This document shows, one piece after another, positions 1 through 10,700 of a stretch of DNA of 64,000 nt (the first letter of the stretch is position 1; the number at the start of each line of letters is the position of its first letter). A program made the position numbers and the translations under genes. The notes beneath the pieces are model-generated. The model saw only the letters and a list, made by a program, of their open reading frames with translations, was not told the DNA's origin and searched no databases. This DNA is from Rhizaria sp. SCN 62-66 (taxonomy: Eukaryota; Rhizaria, unplaced). The stretch covers positions 1 through 64,000 of the forward strand of contig MEDY01000037.1 of NCBI GenBank assembly GCA_001724265.1, given 5' to 3'.

Positions 1-1063
1 GGATGACGTTGGACGGGTGCAGGTCAATATACACGAAGCCAATCGCGTGCAGCCCCACGAAGAACGAGAGGATGGCCTCCAGCACGGGCACCGGGTCGGA
101 CACCTTGCCGCGGTCGAGCAGCTCGTTCAGCGGCATGCCCATGGGTAAGAGGGACATCAGATATTCGTCGTCCCTGACTTTAATGATGTCCCCTTCCAGA
201 CTCTCCCTGCAGGGAACATTGCTGCGATAAACCTGGCGCATCCACTTAACCTGGTTGGACTCGAGGGGAAGCCGCTTGAGCGCGCCCTTGGGTGACAACT
301 CGATGGAGCGGTTATACCCTTCGAGACGCCACTGCCACTTGCCAACAAGCTGTTGCTCGCGGACGTGGCGGAGCCAGCGGCCGACGTTTACGGCCAGCTT
401 TAGCGCCTTGGCCTTGCCTTCGTCCGTCGTCAGGTTAGCCGTAGCGAGGAGCTGTTGTTGTTCGCCAATGAGCTGATAGAGCTGGAGAGTCCTGGCATCA
501 AAGGCCACGCCCAGCACGCCGTCGGTGCAATCTTGGAAATACGGGCCAAACCAAAACTTGTCGGTGATGTTCTTGACCGCCTCCTTGATGTCCTTACCAG
601 CCTTCTCCTCGGCGAAGACGGGGCCCGCGTAGCCCCCCTCCATGAGAATGACGAAATTGGGGCGGGACTAAGGATTGAGGGATGATGTGCCGTTCTGCAG
701 CCCGGCCCATTGAAAGTCGCGCACCTGGGTGCTGCGCACCAAACGGTAAAGGGGCCTCGCTTGCTCGTTGGCGACCGCGAGCACGATAGCGTTCCACGAG
801 TCGTTGCGGTAATACGACTGGGCCTTAGCAGCCTCAATCGGGACCTCGGGGGCGTTGAGGAAGGTGGCCACATACCCGTAAAAATGGACGATGCCGGTAA
901 CGCCGCCTGCTCGCACTGACGGGGTAGCAGCGCTCAGCATGACCGTCTGCTAGTAGATGCGCAAGTCGGGCGCGGGTGCCGTCGCGACCTCAGCGAGCGT
1001 CGTGAGCGGTGTGGTCTCGTACCGCGTGTAGGGTGACGCTGCAGTGAGAGAAAAAGAGTGAGA

Positions 1064-1097
<34 letters not shown>

Positions 1098-1422
1098 TGA
1101 GAATGGTGTGATGAGTACGAGATAAATAATCAAATTTTATCACCAATCAGAAGAGCCAGGAGCCCAAATACGAACCTGCAGCTGCGGTGGGAAGCTTGAG
1201 CCTCTCCTTCTCAAGGTTCTCGATCTTCTGTTGCACATCAGTCATGGACGCGGAGAGCGCCGTGAGCTGCTTCGTGATGAACTCTGTGGAAGCCTTGTTC
1301 CTTACAGCCTCCGTATAGGTCGCCAAGTAGAGCTCCTGAGTCTTGACAAGGTGAGCCTTATCGACCTTGATCTTAGCGATCTTGTCATCGATCTCACGGA
1401 GAGTCAGTGCGCGTAATGCCAT
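1..1422 (-). CDS. Coiled-coil / protein-kinase-like protein, 3' end outside the window, two in-frame UAG
   Basis: Two exons on the minus strand: 1176-1422 (ATG at 1422) and 1038 down to base 1, joined across a 137-nt intron; 428 codons are visible. Codons 1-82 form a charged helical, probably coiled-coil segment beginning MALRALTLREIDDKIAK. The C-terminal part looks like a protein kinase: an N-lobe-like stretch, then HAIGFVYIDLHPSNVI at the left edge, where D421 and N426 match the HxDxxxxN catalytic loop. A middle segment with FVILMEGGYAGPVFAEEK could be a PD-(D/E)xK nuclease-like fold, as in Crinkler-type nuclease/kinase proteins, but this is a weak guess. The frame is open except for UAG at codons 112 (plus bases 950-952) and 206 (668-670). 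Neither is accompanied by a frameshift, and protein-like sequence continues on both sides (LRIY-UAG-QTVML; SLNP-UAG-SRPNF). The gene could be read through, recoded or decayed. Confidence 0.6.
1039..1175 (-). other. Intron 1 of the kinase-like gene
   Basis: Minus-strand donor GTTCGT directly after codon 82 plus one base, and acceptor CTCTCACTGCAG after a long pyrimidine-rich tract. Removing 137 nt joins G|CG (Ala) and keeps the frame. The intron contains a TG/GA dinucleotide microsatellite at about 1067-1097 (plus strand) and is AT-richer than the exons. Confidence 0.75.
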
Positions 1423-1511
1423 GTCTAAATAAATAAAATGAAATTAAAAACCGATATATGCGAGATATAATGAAACCAGAGGTGTAATTGCGGGCATGAA
1501 TCAACATGGTG
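1413..1511. repeat. Imperfect direct repeat, copy A (promoter and start codon of the kinase-like gene)
   Basis: This 99-nt segment covers the first codons and the upstream region of the minus-strand kinase-like gene. It recurs at 1863-1943 with a few substitutions and about 18 nt missing. Shared blocks include GTAATGCCATGTCTAAA, AAATAAAATGAAATTAAAA and AATTGCGGGC. The copies are in the same orientation and flank 351 nt. Confidence 0.85.
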
Positions 1512-1719
1512 ACCTCGTAAGATGACGGACCACCTGACCACATGCACAAGAGTTCAAAGAGAGGTAAGTAACCATAGTAAGGGGCAAGGGGTTGAGAGCC
1601 GAGAGGGCGAGCAGATGACATGATTTTTAATATACTGGTGAGTATCGATCAAAAGGACACCACTTTTGACCGCCTCACTCGTCATCAATCTCCGCACTCT
1701 CACTGTCTCACATGCTTTT

Positions 1720-1855
1720 TTATGTACACCCTGTACTGTACAAAAAGAAATGTACTAGTACATGTACATGTACTAGTACTAGTACTGTTGTACAATGTAT
1801 GTACATAATGTGCGTATAATGTATATGTACTAGTACATATATGTACGATGTCGGG
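1720..1855. repeat. GTAC-rich palindromic tract
   Basis: An AT-rich stretch with about 14 occurrences of GTAC in about 130 bases. It contains a perfect 28-base palindrome at 1752-1779 (two GTACTAGTAC arms around ATGTACAT) and a second palindrome around TATGTACTAGTACATA near 1820-1842. It could extrude a cruciform or fold as RNA on either strand. It lies between the two direct-repeat copies. No coding frame is credible here. Confidence 0.8.
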
Positions 1856-1862
1856 CGTCACA

Positions 1863-1943
1863 GTAATGCCATGTCTAAAGAAATAAAATGAAATTAAAAT
1901 CGATACATGTGAGAGGTAATTGCGGGCGTGAATCAACATAGTG
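1863..1943. repeat. Imperfect direct repeat, copy B (displaced start region)
   Basis: Second copy of 1413-1511. The duplicated start codon is present on the minus strand but the frame closes after four codons (ATG GCA TTA CTG TGA), so this copy cannot encode the gene. Copy B is shorter by about 18 nt. The similar peptides seen here and near 1500 in minus-strand frames follow from the DNA duplication, not from a gene family. Confidence 0.8.
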
Positions 1944-1974
1944 TAACGACCACTCTAGTTCCGGTGGCGACGAG

Positions 1975-2196
1975 ATGATCGGGTCCCCGAAAGACCTCGT
2001 TTTGACTCCGCACGTCCGGCTAACGCACTTCGCGGTGGACGTGCTCACGGTCACCTCGCCCGAGGTGCTTTGCGGCGAGGAGCTCATGCAGCTCGAGGCT
2101 GGGTATCCCCTGGCACTTCTAAATAACACCTTGTGGAACATGAAGGGCGCCCCGCGGCCGGAGCTGTTCCACGGCATTATGCGGCTGCAACATTGA
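1975..2196 (+). pseudogene. Orphan coding-like fragment
   Basis: A 73-codon plus-strand frame (MIGSPKDLVLTPHVRL...FHGIMRLQH, TGA) with the strong third-position G/C preference of the genes in this window, set in AT-rich spacer. The coding-like sequence begins just after direct-repeat copy B, with no stop between about 1944 and the ATG, so the left side may be a break point. I recognise no family. It could be the remnant or last exon of a gene that lost its 5' part, or a small gene. The antisense frame 1875-2177 is most likely a shadow. Confidence 0.3.
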
Positions 2197-2299
2197 AGTT
2201 AAACAGATAAATCCACATGAACTTCCATTATACTCATCCTCTTTCGCATAACACTCGTCACTTATCACAAAAGTATAACCCACCAACCAAGAAGGAAGG

Positions 2300-2362
2300 A
2301 TGCACGAGGTCAAGAATGTGGAGTTCGAGGAACTTGTAGTGGACTAGTTTGACCGTCAATGA
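2300..2362 (+). other. Very short coding-like frame with an in-frame UAG
   Basis: ATG at 2300 opens a 15-codon frame (MHEVKNVEFEELVVD) that meets UAG at 2345-2347, continues FDRQ and ends at TGA 2360-2362. Codon composition is gene-like while the flanks are AT-rich. It may be a remnant associated with 1975-2196, or an upstream ORF in the 5' leader of the CofD-like gene. Confidence 0.2.
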
Positions 2363-2460
2363 GGCTTTCTGGTGTCTCACCGAACTTTATTTATTGTATT
2401 GTACTTGTTGTTGCAATTATTAGTCTCAAAACAGTCACAATATACCTCTGCGAGGACACG

Positions 2461-4436
2461 ATGTCCTTCGTGGTGTTCACAGGAGGAAGCGGCTTCAACG
2501 AAACGTCCCGTGTGCTGCAGCAGTCTGTGGTTTCCACTCATCGGACGGATGTGTCGGTATCATACATTGTGCCGCTGACAGACGACGGTGGTAGCTCACG
2601 CGAGATCATCGACGCTGTCGGCGGCCCTGCGATTGGCGACTTGCGCTCGCGTCTGCTGCGCCTGTCGGTGGGTTTGAATCCCGCACTGCTGCACGTGCTG
2701 GAGCACCGCCTAGGCTTCACCGAGCCGGACACCGAGTGGACTACCATACTTAATTTGTCGCACTCGCTCTGGCAGCCGTTGCTGCCTCTTGATTCGGCGG
2801 CCGCGCTCGTCCACGCCCTGCTGCACTACTTCGCCGCTTGCATCACCACTGCAGCAACAACCGCGGCCGCTGCGACAGTGGCGCAAAAGTCAGCTGCACC
2901 TGTGCGACCTTTCAGCTTCGGCGGCGGCAGCATTGGCAACTTTGTCTTTACCGCGCTCCGCATCTACACCCGCTCTCTCGTCACCGCAACAGACATCTTC
3001 TCCTCTCTCGGTGCGTATTCTATCACTGCTATACGTTGTTCTCCACTGCGCTCCGTCCAATTTAAGATCTTCTCTCACAATCTGTCTGTCTCTAATTTCT
3101 GTTTCTGCTTGCAGCGGGCGTCCCTCCATCTTCAACGGCGATTGCGTGCTGTCTGCCGGCGGAGGACGGCTGGCTCGGTGGCCCGCCCGCAGCCGTCGAC
3201 CAGTCCACGCTGGCCGCCGCAGTGTCCGTGGCCGCGCGCGAGCGCGTCGTGCCCGCGTGCGCCGCGCCCGCACCGCCCGCGCTGGTGCTGGCCGCGCGGC
3301 TGGCCGACGGGACGACGCTGCGCGGGCAATGCGCGATTTCGCACCCGACGACGGCCACTGCACCGCACCACCCCTCTCACGCCGCGGAGCGCGCGTCTGC
3401 GCTCGCGTCCCCGCACGGCGGCGACGTCAAGGCCAGCGCGCGCGCGCCGCTGCCCGCGCCCGTGCGCACTGTCTTTTACGCCCCGCCGCGCGCGCACGCG
3501 AGTGAGAGCAAGACCGAATCCTCGAAGTGCTTGTGCGCGTCATCGCTGATATCTGCGTCTACGTCGAAGTCGGTGTCGTTGTCAGCGCGGCCCAATGCGC
3601 GCGCCTTGGAGGCCCTGGCTTCAGCCGATGTTGTTGTGCTGGCCGTTGGCTCGCTCTTCACGAGCATTGCCGCCTCGCTTGTCGCGCCCGGCATTGCGTC
3701 CCAGCTTTTGTCACAGCAGCAGCGGCAACTGCAACAGCCGCGACAGCGGCGGCGTGTGCTGGTGCTTAATGCAGGCAACGACAGGGAGACCTTTGGCATG
3801 CGCGCGCGCGATTATCTTATTGCGCTTGCCCGTTGCGCTTCCTCTGCTGTCTCTGCGGCTTCTGCAGCCTCTACAACATCTTCTGCCTCTGCTCCTTCTG
3901 TCGTTACTACATTTGTAACTGAGACAGTCATGTCCACTGTTTTCTCAGCAGTTGAAGCGAAGGTCAGCGTCGACGAGCCCAAGCTTGTCACAACATTTAC
4001 AACCACATATGCTCTTGCGGTTCTGGATGAATCAGCACCGGTAACTGATGCTGCTTCTGCTAACACGCTTGCTGTGGCTGAGTGGTGGCGCGGCGAGGAA
4101 AACCCTGCCGAGGTTGAGGCCGCCGCGCGCGCCCTGGCCACAGACTTGTTTGTGCCGCTCGAGGCGGGCTCAGCGCCTGCTCAGCAGCGGCAGTGGGTCG
4201 ACGACAACGATCTGGCATTATTCGCAGCGCTAGGAGTGTCCGTCACCTTCGTGCCGCTGCAGAGCTGGTGCAACCACACGACGCCCGCGGAGTGCTTCGA
4301 CCCAGCAGCGCTGCTCCGTGAGCGCGCCACTGCACAAGATGCGCGTACCGATAGTAGCGCGGTGTATGCGGACTCAGTGGTTGAGGCGCGCTACTGCGAC
4401 CGGTGTCTTGCTGAGGCCTTGCTGGCGCTCGTGTGA
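2461..4436 (+). CDS. CofD/YvcK (UPF0052) family protein
   Basis: Two exons, 2461-3010 and 3115-4436, give 623 aa ending at TGA. The N-terminus MSFVVFTGGSGFN is the family nucleotide-binding glycine motif. VPLTDDGGSS (residues 37-46) and GGPAIGDLRSR (54-64) are hallmark CofD/YvcK sequences. A GSLFTSI segment near residue 361 matches the family's G-S-L-y-T-S motif, and VLNAGNDRETFGM near residue 400 its N...ETxGM region. CofD transfers phospholactate in archaeal F420 synthesis; bacterial YvcK binds UDP-sugars and affects cell-wall and carbon metabolism; the eukaryotic members have no settled function. The start at 2461 is chosen because the family motif follows at once. An in-frame ATG at 2359 would add a hydrophobic leader, but that stretch has AT-rich, UTR-like composition. 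The 3' end converges on the WDR7-like gene, 328 bases away. Confidence 0.85.
3011..3114 (+). other. Intron of the CofD-like gene
   Basis: 104 nt, donor GTGCGT, acceptor TTTCTGCTTGCAG with a pyrimidine-rich AT-richer body. Splicing joins CTC G|CG GGC (Leu-Ala-Gly) and connects the DDGGSS half to the GSLFTS half of the protein. Without splicing the first frame loses family similarity. Confidence 0.85.
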
Positions 4437-4764
4437 GTGGAATCTGAGAATATCAGCGCTGAAGCGTAACAAACGGTTTTAACAATGAAGTGATCTTACA
4501 TTAGTTCGAGTTGTACTAGTAGAATTAAACATAGTCTTTTATTTTTTTTTCTTCAAGATTTAATCAGAGTAGTCCAGAGATTTTAACAAATTTGATTCGT
4601 AAACAAAACCCAATTTCATTTTTTTTCATGTTATAAAATTCGATTACAACGATACGAGACTTAACTGTAACTGGTTCCTCTCATTCTCATAGATACAAGG
4701 GAACTCTTCGTCACAAAGAAATACATCACAGAACAAAAATGTAGGATAATAAAAGCGCAAGCTT
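4437..4764. other. Convergent 3' spacer
   Basis: 328 bases of AT-rich sequence between the ends of the CofD-like gene (+) and the WDR7-like gene (-). It contains T- and A-rich runs (for example near 4540-4552 and 4619-4627) that would suit 3' UTRs and polyadenylation on both strands. I see no hairpin, tRNA or further gene. Confidence 0.6.
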
Positions 4765-7700
4765 TTACATCCCAAAGGTGAGGACAGAGCCATCCTCACG
4801 GCGGATCTCAACTGTGGTGCGCGTGACGGTGGTCTTGCCCTGCTGCACCTGTTGCTGCAGCCAGTTCATGCGGATACCAAGAAGTGCCTTCTGCACGGCA
4901 AGCCCGGCGGCGTCAACAGCATCCTTAGCGACTTCAACAGAGTCGAATGCAGCGTCAAGCTCGCGCTCCAGCTGCTCGTCCGCTACAGTCGAGCGCACCT
5001 CCTCAGCCACTGCCGCGGTCGTAGCCGCGCCAGCAGTCACGGTACTCAGCGCACGCGCCAGCGCTGACGCACCGGCCAGGCCAGTACTCGTGGGCACGGC
5101 CATGGCGGGGTGATCGGACTGCGCCTGCAGCAGCTGCAGCGCTTGCGCGGCCTGTGTGAGCTTCGCGGCTGCCTGCGCGCGACGCTGCTTGAGTGCCAGG
5201 ATCGTCTGCGTCACCGGCAGCACCTGCGTCGACATACACTTGCCATGTCCAGCAACGCCGACACTCTTACCGCCACCTGCCTGCGCAGCGCCCGACTGGG
5301 CAATGGCCTTGTTGGAGGACGAGAAAAGCGAGCTGATCAGGCCGATGCCGCGCGCCAGTCCGCTTGTGTGCGAGCGCAGGTCCCAGAACTTGACAGTGGG
5401 CTCGGGTTGATCGTGCACGCTGTAGGAAACAAGCGTTTCGCCCAGCGGCGAGAAGCTGACCGCGCTAACAGGCCCCGCACCCGTGTGGCCGGTCAGCGAG
5501 GCCCACGTCGTCGCAGTGCGCAGGTCATAGATAACGATGCACGGCTGGCGCACACCACCCTCGTCGTCAAAGGTGCCGACCGCGAGCCGCTGTGTGTGCT
5601 GGTTGAAAGCAACCGAGGGATACTTTTGCACCAGCGTGTGCAGCGCAGTCGTCGCAGCATGCAACAGCACCTGGCGCAGCGCGGGCTCGGCTGGGTCCAG
5701 ACAGCGGACGATGATCTGCACGGCTGCAGCCAGCAGCGCGGGCGTCGGTGCCAGTGCAAAGGCGTACTTCTTAATCAGCGCCACCATTGTCAGCAGCGCC
5801 GCCGCGCGCTGGCGCTGCGATGACAGCCCCACAGTGGGTACGGCCGTGAAAAAGCTCGGCAGTGCAACCTGCGTCGCAGATTCGGGACCCGTGCCGCCAG
5901 GCGTGCCAGGATCCACCATTGCGGCCGCCATGACGTCAGATTGCGAGGACTTGCCTGCATGCAGCACTTCGCGACCCATACAGTGCACAAAGTGCTTAGG
6001 GCACAACCGGCCCACCTGCAGCAGCGCGCGGTGCGCAGTCGCCGCCAGACTTGCCGTGTGCGCACGCCCAATGGCGCCCGCAACGGGCGGCCCCGTAGCG
6101 CCGTCAGTGCCCACGACGGCGTGCGTCAACCAGTGGAGCGCACGCACGAGTCCGACCGTGTCAGCCGTGTAGTGCTTGAGACGCAGTGCGCCGAAGCTTT
6201 TGGCAAGCATATCACATGCCAACATCAGCAGCGGGAACGCCAGCGTTGCGGTCGCACCGGGCTTCTCGCCAGTCTGTAGAGCGCCACGAAGGTGTGACAT
6301 TGTCACAAGCAACTCGCCCTCGAGGCTCGTCACCACGCCGTCGCCCGACGCCCCTGCAGCGGCAGCCGTAGCAGCCACAGCTGCGGCCACGGCGCTACTC
6401 TCCGCCGCCGAGAGATCTGACGGGCTGTTACCAGACTTGTCTCGCCCGCTACGATCAACGATCAACCCCGCACCACCAGTCAAAATGTCAGAGGCCGTGG
6501 AGAAGAGGATAATGCGCAGAATCGTGTGCGCAAGGCAGCGACGACGAAGAGACGGCGCCGACGCCAGCAGCGGCATGGGCACCACGGGCACGCCCGCACG
6601 CAGCGAGCCATCGACGCGCGAGAAGGTCATTGCAGGCACGAGCGCTGCGAGAGTGGGACGCGTCACAGCGGCAGCCGCCACAGCAGCTGCCTCACTTGCA
6701 GCGATATTGGGGGGCGCCGACAGGTCAAAGAAGTCACGACGCGGTTGCTGCTCACCCTCGTAGGCAAACACTGAGGCTTGACGAGGACGGCCTCCGCCAG
6801 TGACGGTGCGAAGCTTCTCAGGAGTCTTGTTGAGAAGTCCAATCCCGTAGACAAAGCTGTTGGGGCCCATCGCCGGGTTGTCGTCGTCGTCATCGTCGTC
6901 ACCAAGTCCCGTGAGATCCGGCGCCGCAGTCGCGCCTAACATGGGCGGCGGTAACACTGATGAAGGGTTCGCGCGCGAGTCGCTAATTGACGGCGCGGCC
7001 AAAGCTGACGAAGAAAGGAAAGGGGAGTCAGTACCACTGATGCTACGCGTCGGCGCATCAGCGTCAAGAGACGACGACGGCTTAATGCCGGCTGCAACTT
7101 GGCGTGCGCGCTCTTGCAGCAGCCAGGTGTGGATGGCTTTGGCGCGCGCGCGCACGGCCGTCTGCTGCGCCCCCATCTCGGACACAATCGTCTTGGTGTC
7201 GGCTGACGTGTAGATGTCAAGCGTCGAAATGACAAAGCAAGCAACCGTCTCAGACACCAGCGGCGTGCCCGCTGGCAGCGTCACCCACGGTTGAGCGCGT
7301 CCAGAGAGCGCACCACCGGGACCCGTGAGACCTGCCTTCGCCGCCGCAGTGCGCGCGGCTGCAGGCACCACGGTGAGGAAGTTGGACCGCCGCGCCAACT
7401 CAGCGAGGAGTGGCAGCTCGATCTTCTTCTTGCTGCTGGTTGAGCCCGCGGCTGATGCTGTGCCAGGAATAGCCGAAGACGGCGCACCGGCAGTGGAATC
7501 AAGCGTGGGAGGCGGCACAGCACCATGAAGGTTGCTCCATAAGCGGGAAAGATTGCCTTCGGAAGGTTCATGCGCGAGGAAGCTACCGCGGCGCTGTTGC
7601 AGCGCGCGCGCCGTCGTCTCAGCCTCACTGGGCGTCGCAGCGCCAAGCTGCAAGTAAAGCGGGATCGTGTCACGCGTGAGCGCAACGGGTCGAGGCAATG

Positions 7701-10700
7701 CGGCCACGGGTGCTAAAGCAGCGTGATTTTTCACGGACGCGCTCGTGTTAGAGCTCAGTCGCATACCAACGGGAACAATAGCGCCACCAGAAGCCGCAGC
7801 AGCTCCAATCAGCGAGTCCATGAGTCCGTGTCCATACCCACAGACGTAGCGCCATGCGCCCTCAGCAGGCACCCAGCACAGCACGTACGAGAGCGCGCCA
7901 AGACCCTTGGTGCCTGCGTCAAGATACTTCTCGACGGTCGAGGAGACAAAGTCGCCCGCCGCCGTCACACGCAATCCTTCATCAGCACCGGGCGCCGCAG
8001 AGAGTGAAGCCGCGTAGGCGTCACCCCACAGCCGGAGCAGCGCGGCGCGGCGCCAGGGCCCCATGCGGTCGACCGCGGATTGCACAAGCGCCTTTGCCAC
8101 AGAGTAGAGTTCGCGGCTGTGCGGCGGAGCGCCAGTGCCCGTCGACGCGCTCAGCGACGTCGCTACTACGGCGGCCGTACTTGCGCCAGCCATCGCCGCA
8201 CTACTGGACACTGCAGCGACGTTCGGAACAGCGCCACCAGAAGGCGTTACTGCTGGAGTCGCGCCATTCGCAGTCGCACTTGAAGTGCTCGAAGCAGCAA
8301 CGGACGCAGCGGATGTGGAAGCCTGGCCTGAGGGAGAGGCACGCGCAAGAACGGAGGCGGCGACGCCTTCATACGTGCGCGACGAGGCCTGAAGCAAAAG
8401 CGAACTGGTGTCGACGGCAGTGCGCAGCGCGCGCGCGTTCGTAGAAATGCTGACCTCAGCGGCGGATTTGTGCGTGTTCGCCGCAGATGGAACAGCCACC
8501 TTGATTGCGCCGCCACGTGCACGCGCCGTGTGGCGCAGCAGCAGGCGCGCAATATGCGCGGCGTGAAGCGCAGTAGAGATCATCTCCCGCTTCTGATGGC
8601 CACCAGTGACGATGAGGAAGGTACACAGCGCGGCCAAGTCCGGGTCTACGTAGCCGTAGCCAGTAGTTGCGTTGACGATGGGACGCCGCGTTGCCGCGCT
8701 CACCGTCGGCGCGTGCTCCTGCACCAGCGCCGTCATAGACTCGACGCCACCCGCAGTGCTCGAAGGACTTGCGCCCGCTGCAGCCGCGTTCGCACCGGAA
8801 GCGGTGCTATCACTCCGACTCAGCCAGACCGTTTGCGCGCCCCACCAAACTGCTTCGGTAAGATTCAGTGCGACAGTAGGCGGCACGGGAGATGAGGCAA
8901 TAAGATCGGGCGACACAGAGCCCGCAGCAATGGCCGTGGCCCAGCCCGTGAGCCCAGCGTGCGGCGGCAGCGCGATAGCCTCGACAGTCGGGTCCGACAG
9001 GGGCGGCCGCGTCTGTGTCAAAATCGCAGACAATTGCACGTTGTAGTACGTCACCAGCGGCGCAAAGAGCGGCGCTGACGCAATGCTGGACTGTCCTGGC
9101 GCATCATCGGGTCCGCCAGTTGGCGACGCCGCGGTGGTGGCGGCATAGAGGATGGACATGCACGTCGTGTTGAGCGCCATGGCATGAGCCGCCGTGAAGG
9201 CAGAGTCAACGGCCCAGCGTCCGCCGCGCACAAACATATCAGTATCGCGGATATCTCGGTGCTGCGAGATGTATCCTGCGTCACGTGCTCCGGGCACTGC
9301 AGACGCATCCACACGTACCGACAGCAGCCGCGCCGGCACTGTGATTTGCATGTTGGGTATCGAACCAGTCGCCGACGGCGAAGTCGCAGCGCCGGCACCG
9401 CGGCGACGCGTGACGTGCACGCCGGCCATACCGAGCTTCGCGGGACTAACGACAAGGCGGTCGCCCGCCGCTGCATCGGTCGTGACTGTGAGTCCATCAT
9501 CTGCAGCAAGAGAGCATGCAACAAGAGCTAAGTCAGTGGAGCTTGCCTGACACACCCGTGGCGTATCAGTATCAGAGACGACAAGGTTCGCGCGTAACCC
9601 ATTACCGAGGTCCACCATGCGGCTTGTCGACTCAGCGACACCAGATGCAGCAGCATTGGCGATAGACGCGGCTTCAGCAGCCTCGAGCTCGGAGTCGGAC
9701 GCGAACTCCCAAGGAAGACGGTCACCAAGCGCAAAGGGGGCTTCAAGCGAGGCGGCAGCAACAGCTGCAGGAGTGGCATCAACCGCAATGCGCGATGCAG
9801 CGGGCACAAGGAAAACAAAGCTTTGCTTCTCAACAGCCTCCGGCGGCAGTCCATTCGTGGTGAGCGCGAGCATGTCGACGCCCAGCGCGTTGGCCTCAGC
9901 CACCAGCACACCCTGCAGTCCTGTGAGCGAGTCGCCCGCGGCAGCAGCACTGGCGATCAGACGCCAAGGGTGCGAAATCACGGGCGACTGGCTCACGGCG
10001 CCGAAAGACGGCAGAGCGGGCCGCACAGCCGGCACATGGTAGTCACAGCCCCATGCTGGGACAGGCGTAATAGGCGCCAGCGCGTAGGACACGTACGAGT
10101 CCGCGAGCGACACAGCCGCAGGAGTGTGCGAGCCGGGAATCGCGGTCGTCAGCGAGTCTGGGTGCACCGTCTCCCCGCCTGCGGGGGCTGGGACTGCGAG
10201 GTCCTCACCGCTACCGTCGCGGCCGTCCGCAGACGGGCGCGCAAAGGCCGCCAAAAGACGCGACGCGCGGTTGCGGCGGCGCGTGTACGAAGCAATTCCT
10301 GTCGTAAAGGCGTCCGAGGTGTCCGAGGCCAAACGTGCGGGGCGCCAGAAACCGGTGCCAACGCCCTGTTGTAGCGGAAGCGTGCTGTAGATGTGCTTGT
10401 CAGCCTGCGGGACAGAGGCCATAAGCTGCTGCTGCTGGCCAGCGGGAGCATGCTCAGCCACAATGGGCAGGTTCCAATCAAGTGTCATAGCCAGAGTGCC
10501 CAGCAGCGCACGCAGGGAATACGGGATCGCCGCCTCACGCACATTAAAACGTTCGATCTTGTGCAGCAGTGTGTCTACGGCCACCGTGTCTTGCGCGGCG
10601 GCACGTCGGACAAGACTGCGCCACGCCATGCCGCGAACAGCAGCGAGGGCGGCGCGACCCTGCGCTGTCCCGGCAAACGCTTCAGTCAGCCGCCCAGCCG

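Noticed and set aside
1394-1939. Two minus-strand frames sharing the peptide MLIHARNY
   Set aside because: The shared peptide arises from the duplicated non-coding DNA at 1413-1511 and 1863-1943, not from related genes.
2359-2460. CofD-like protein starting at 2359 with a membrane anchor
   Set aside because: AT-rich codon use unlike the gene body, and the family motif begins directly after the ATG at 2461.
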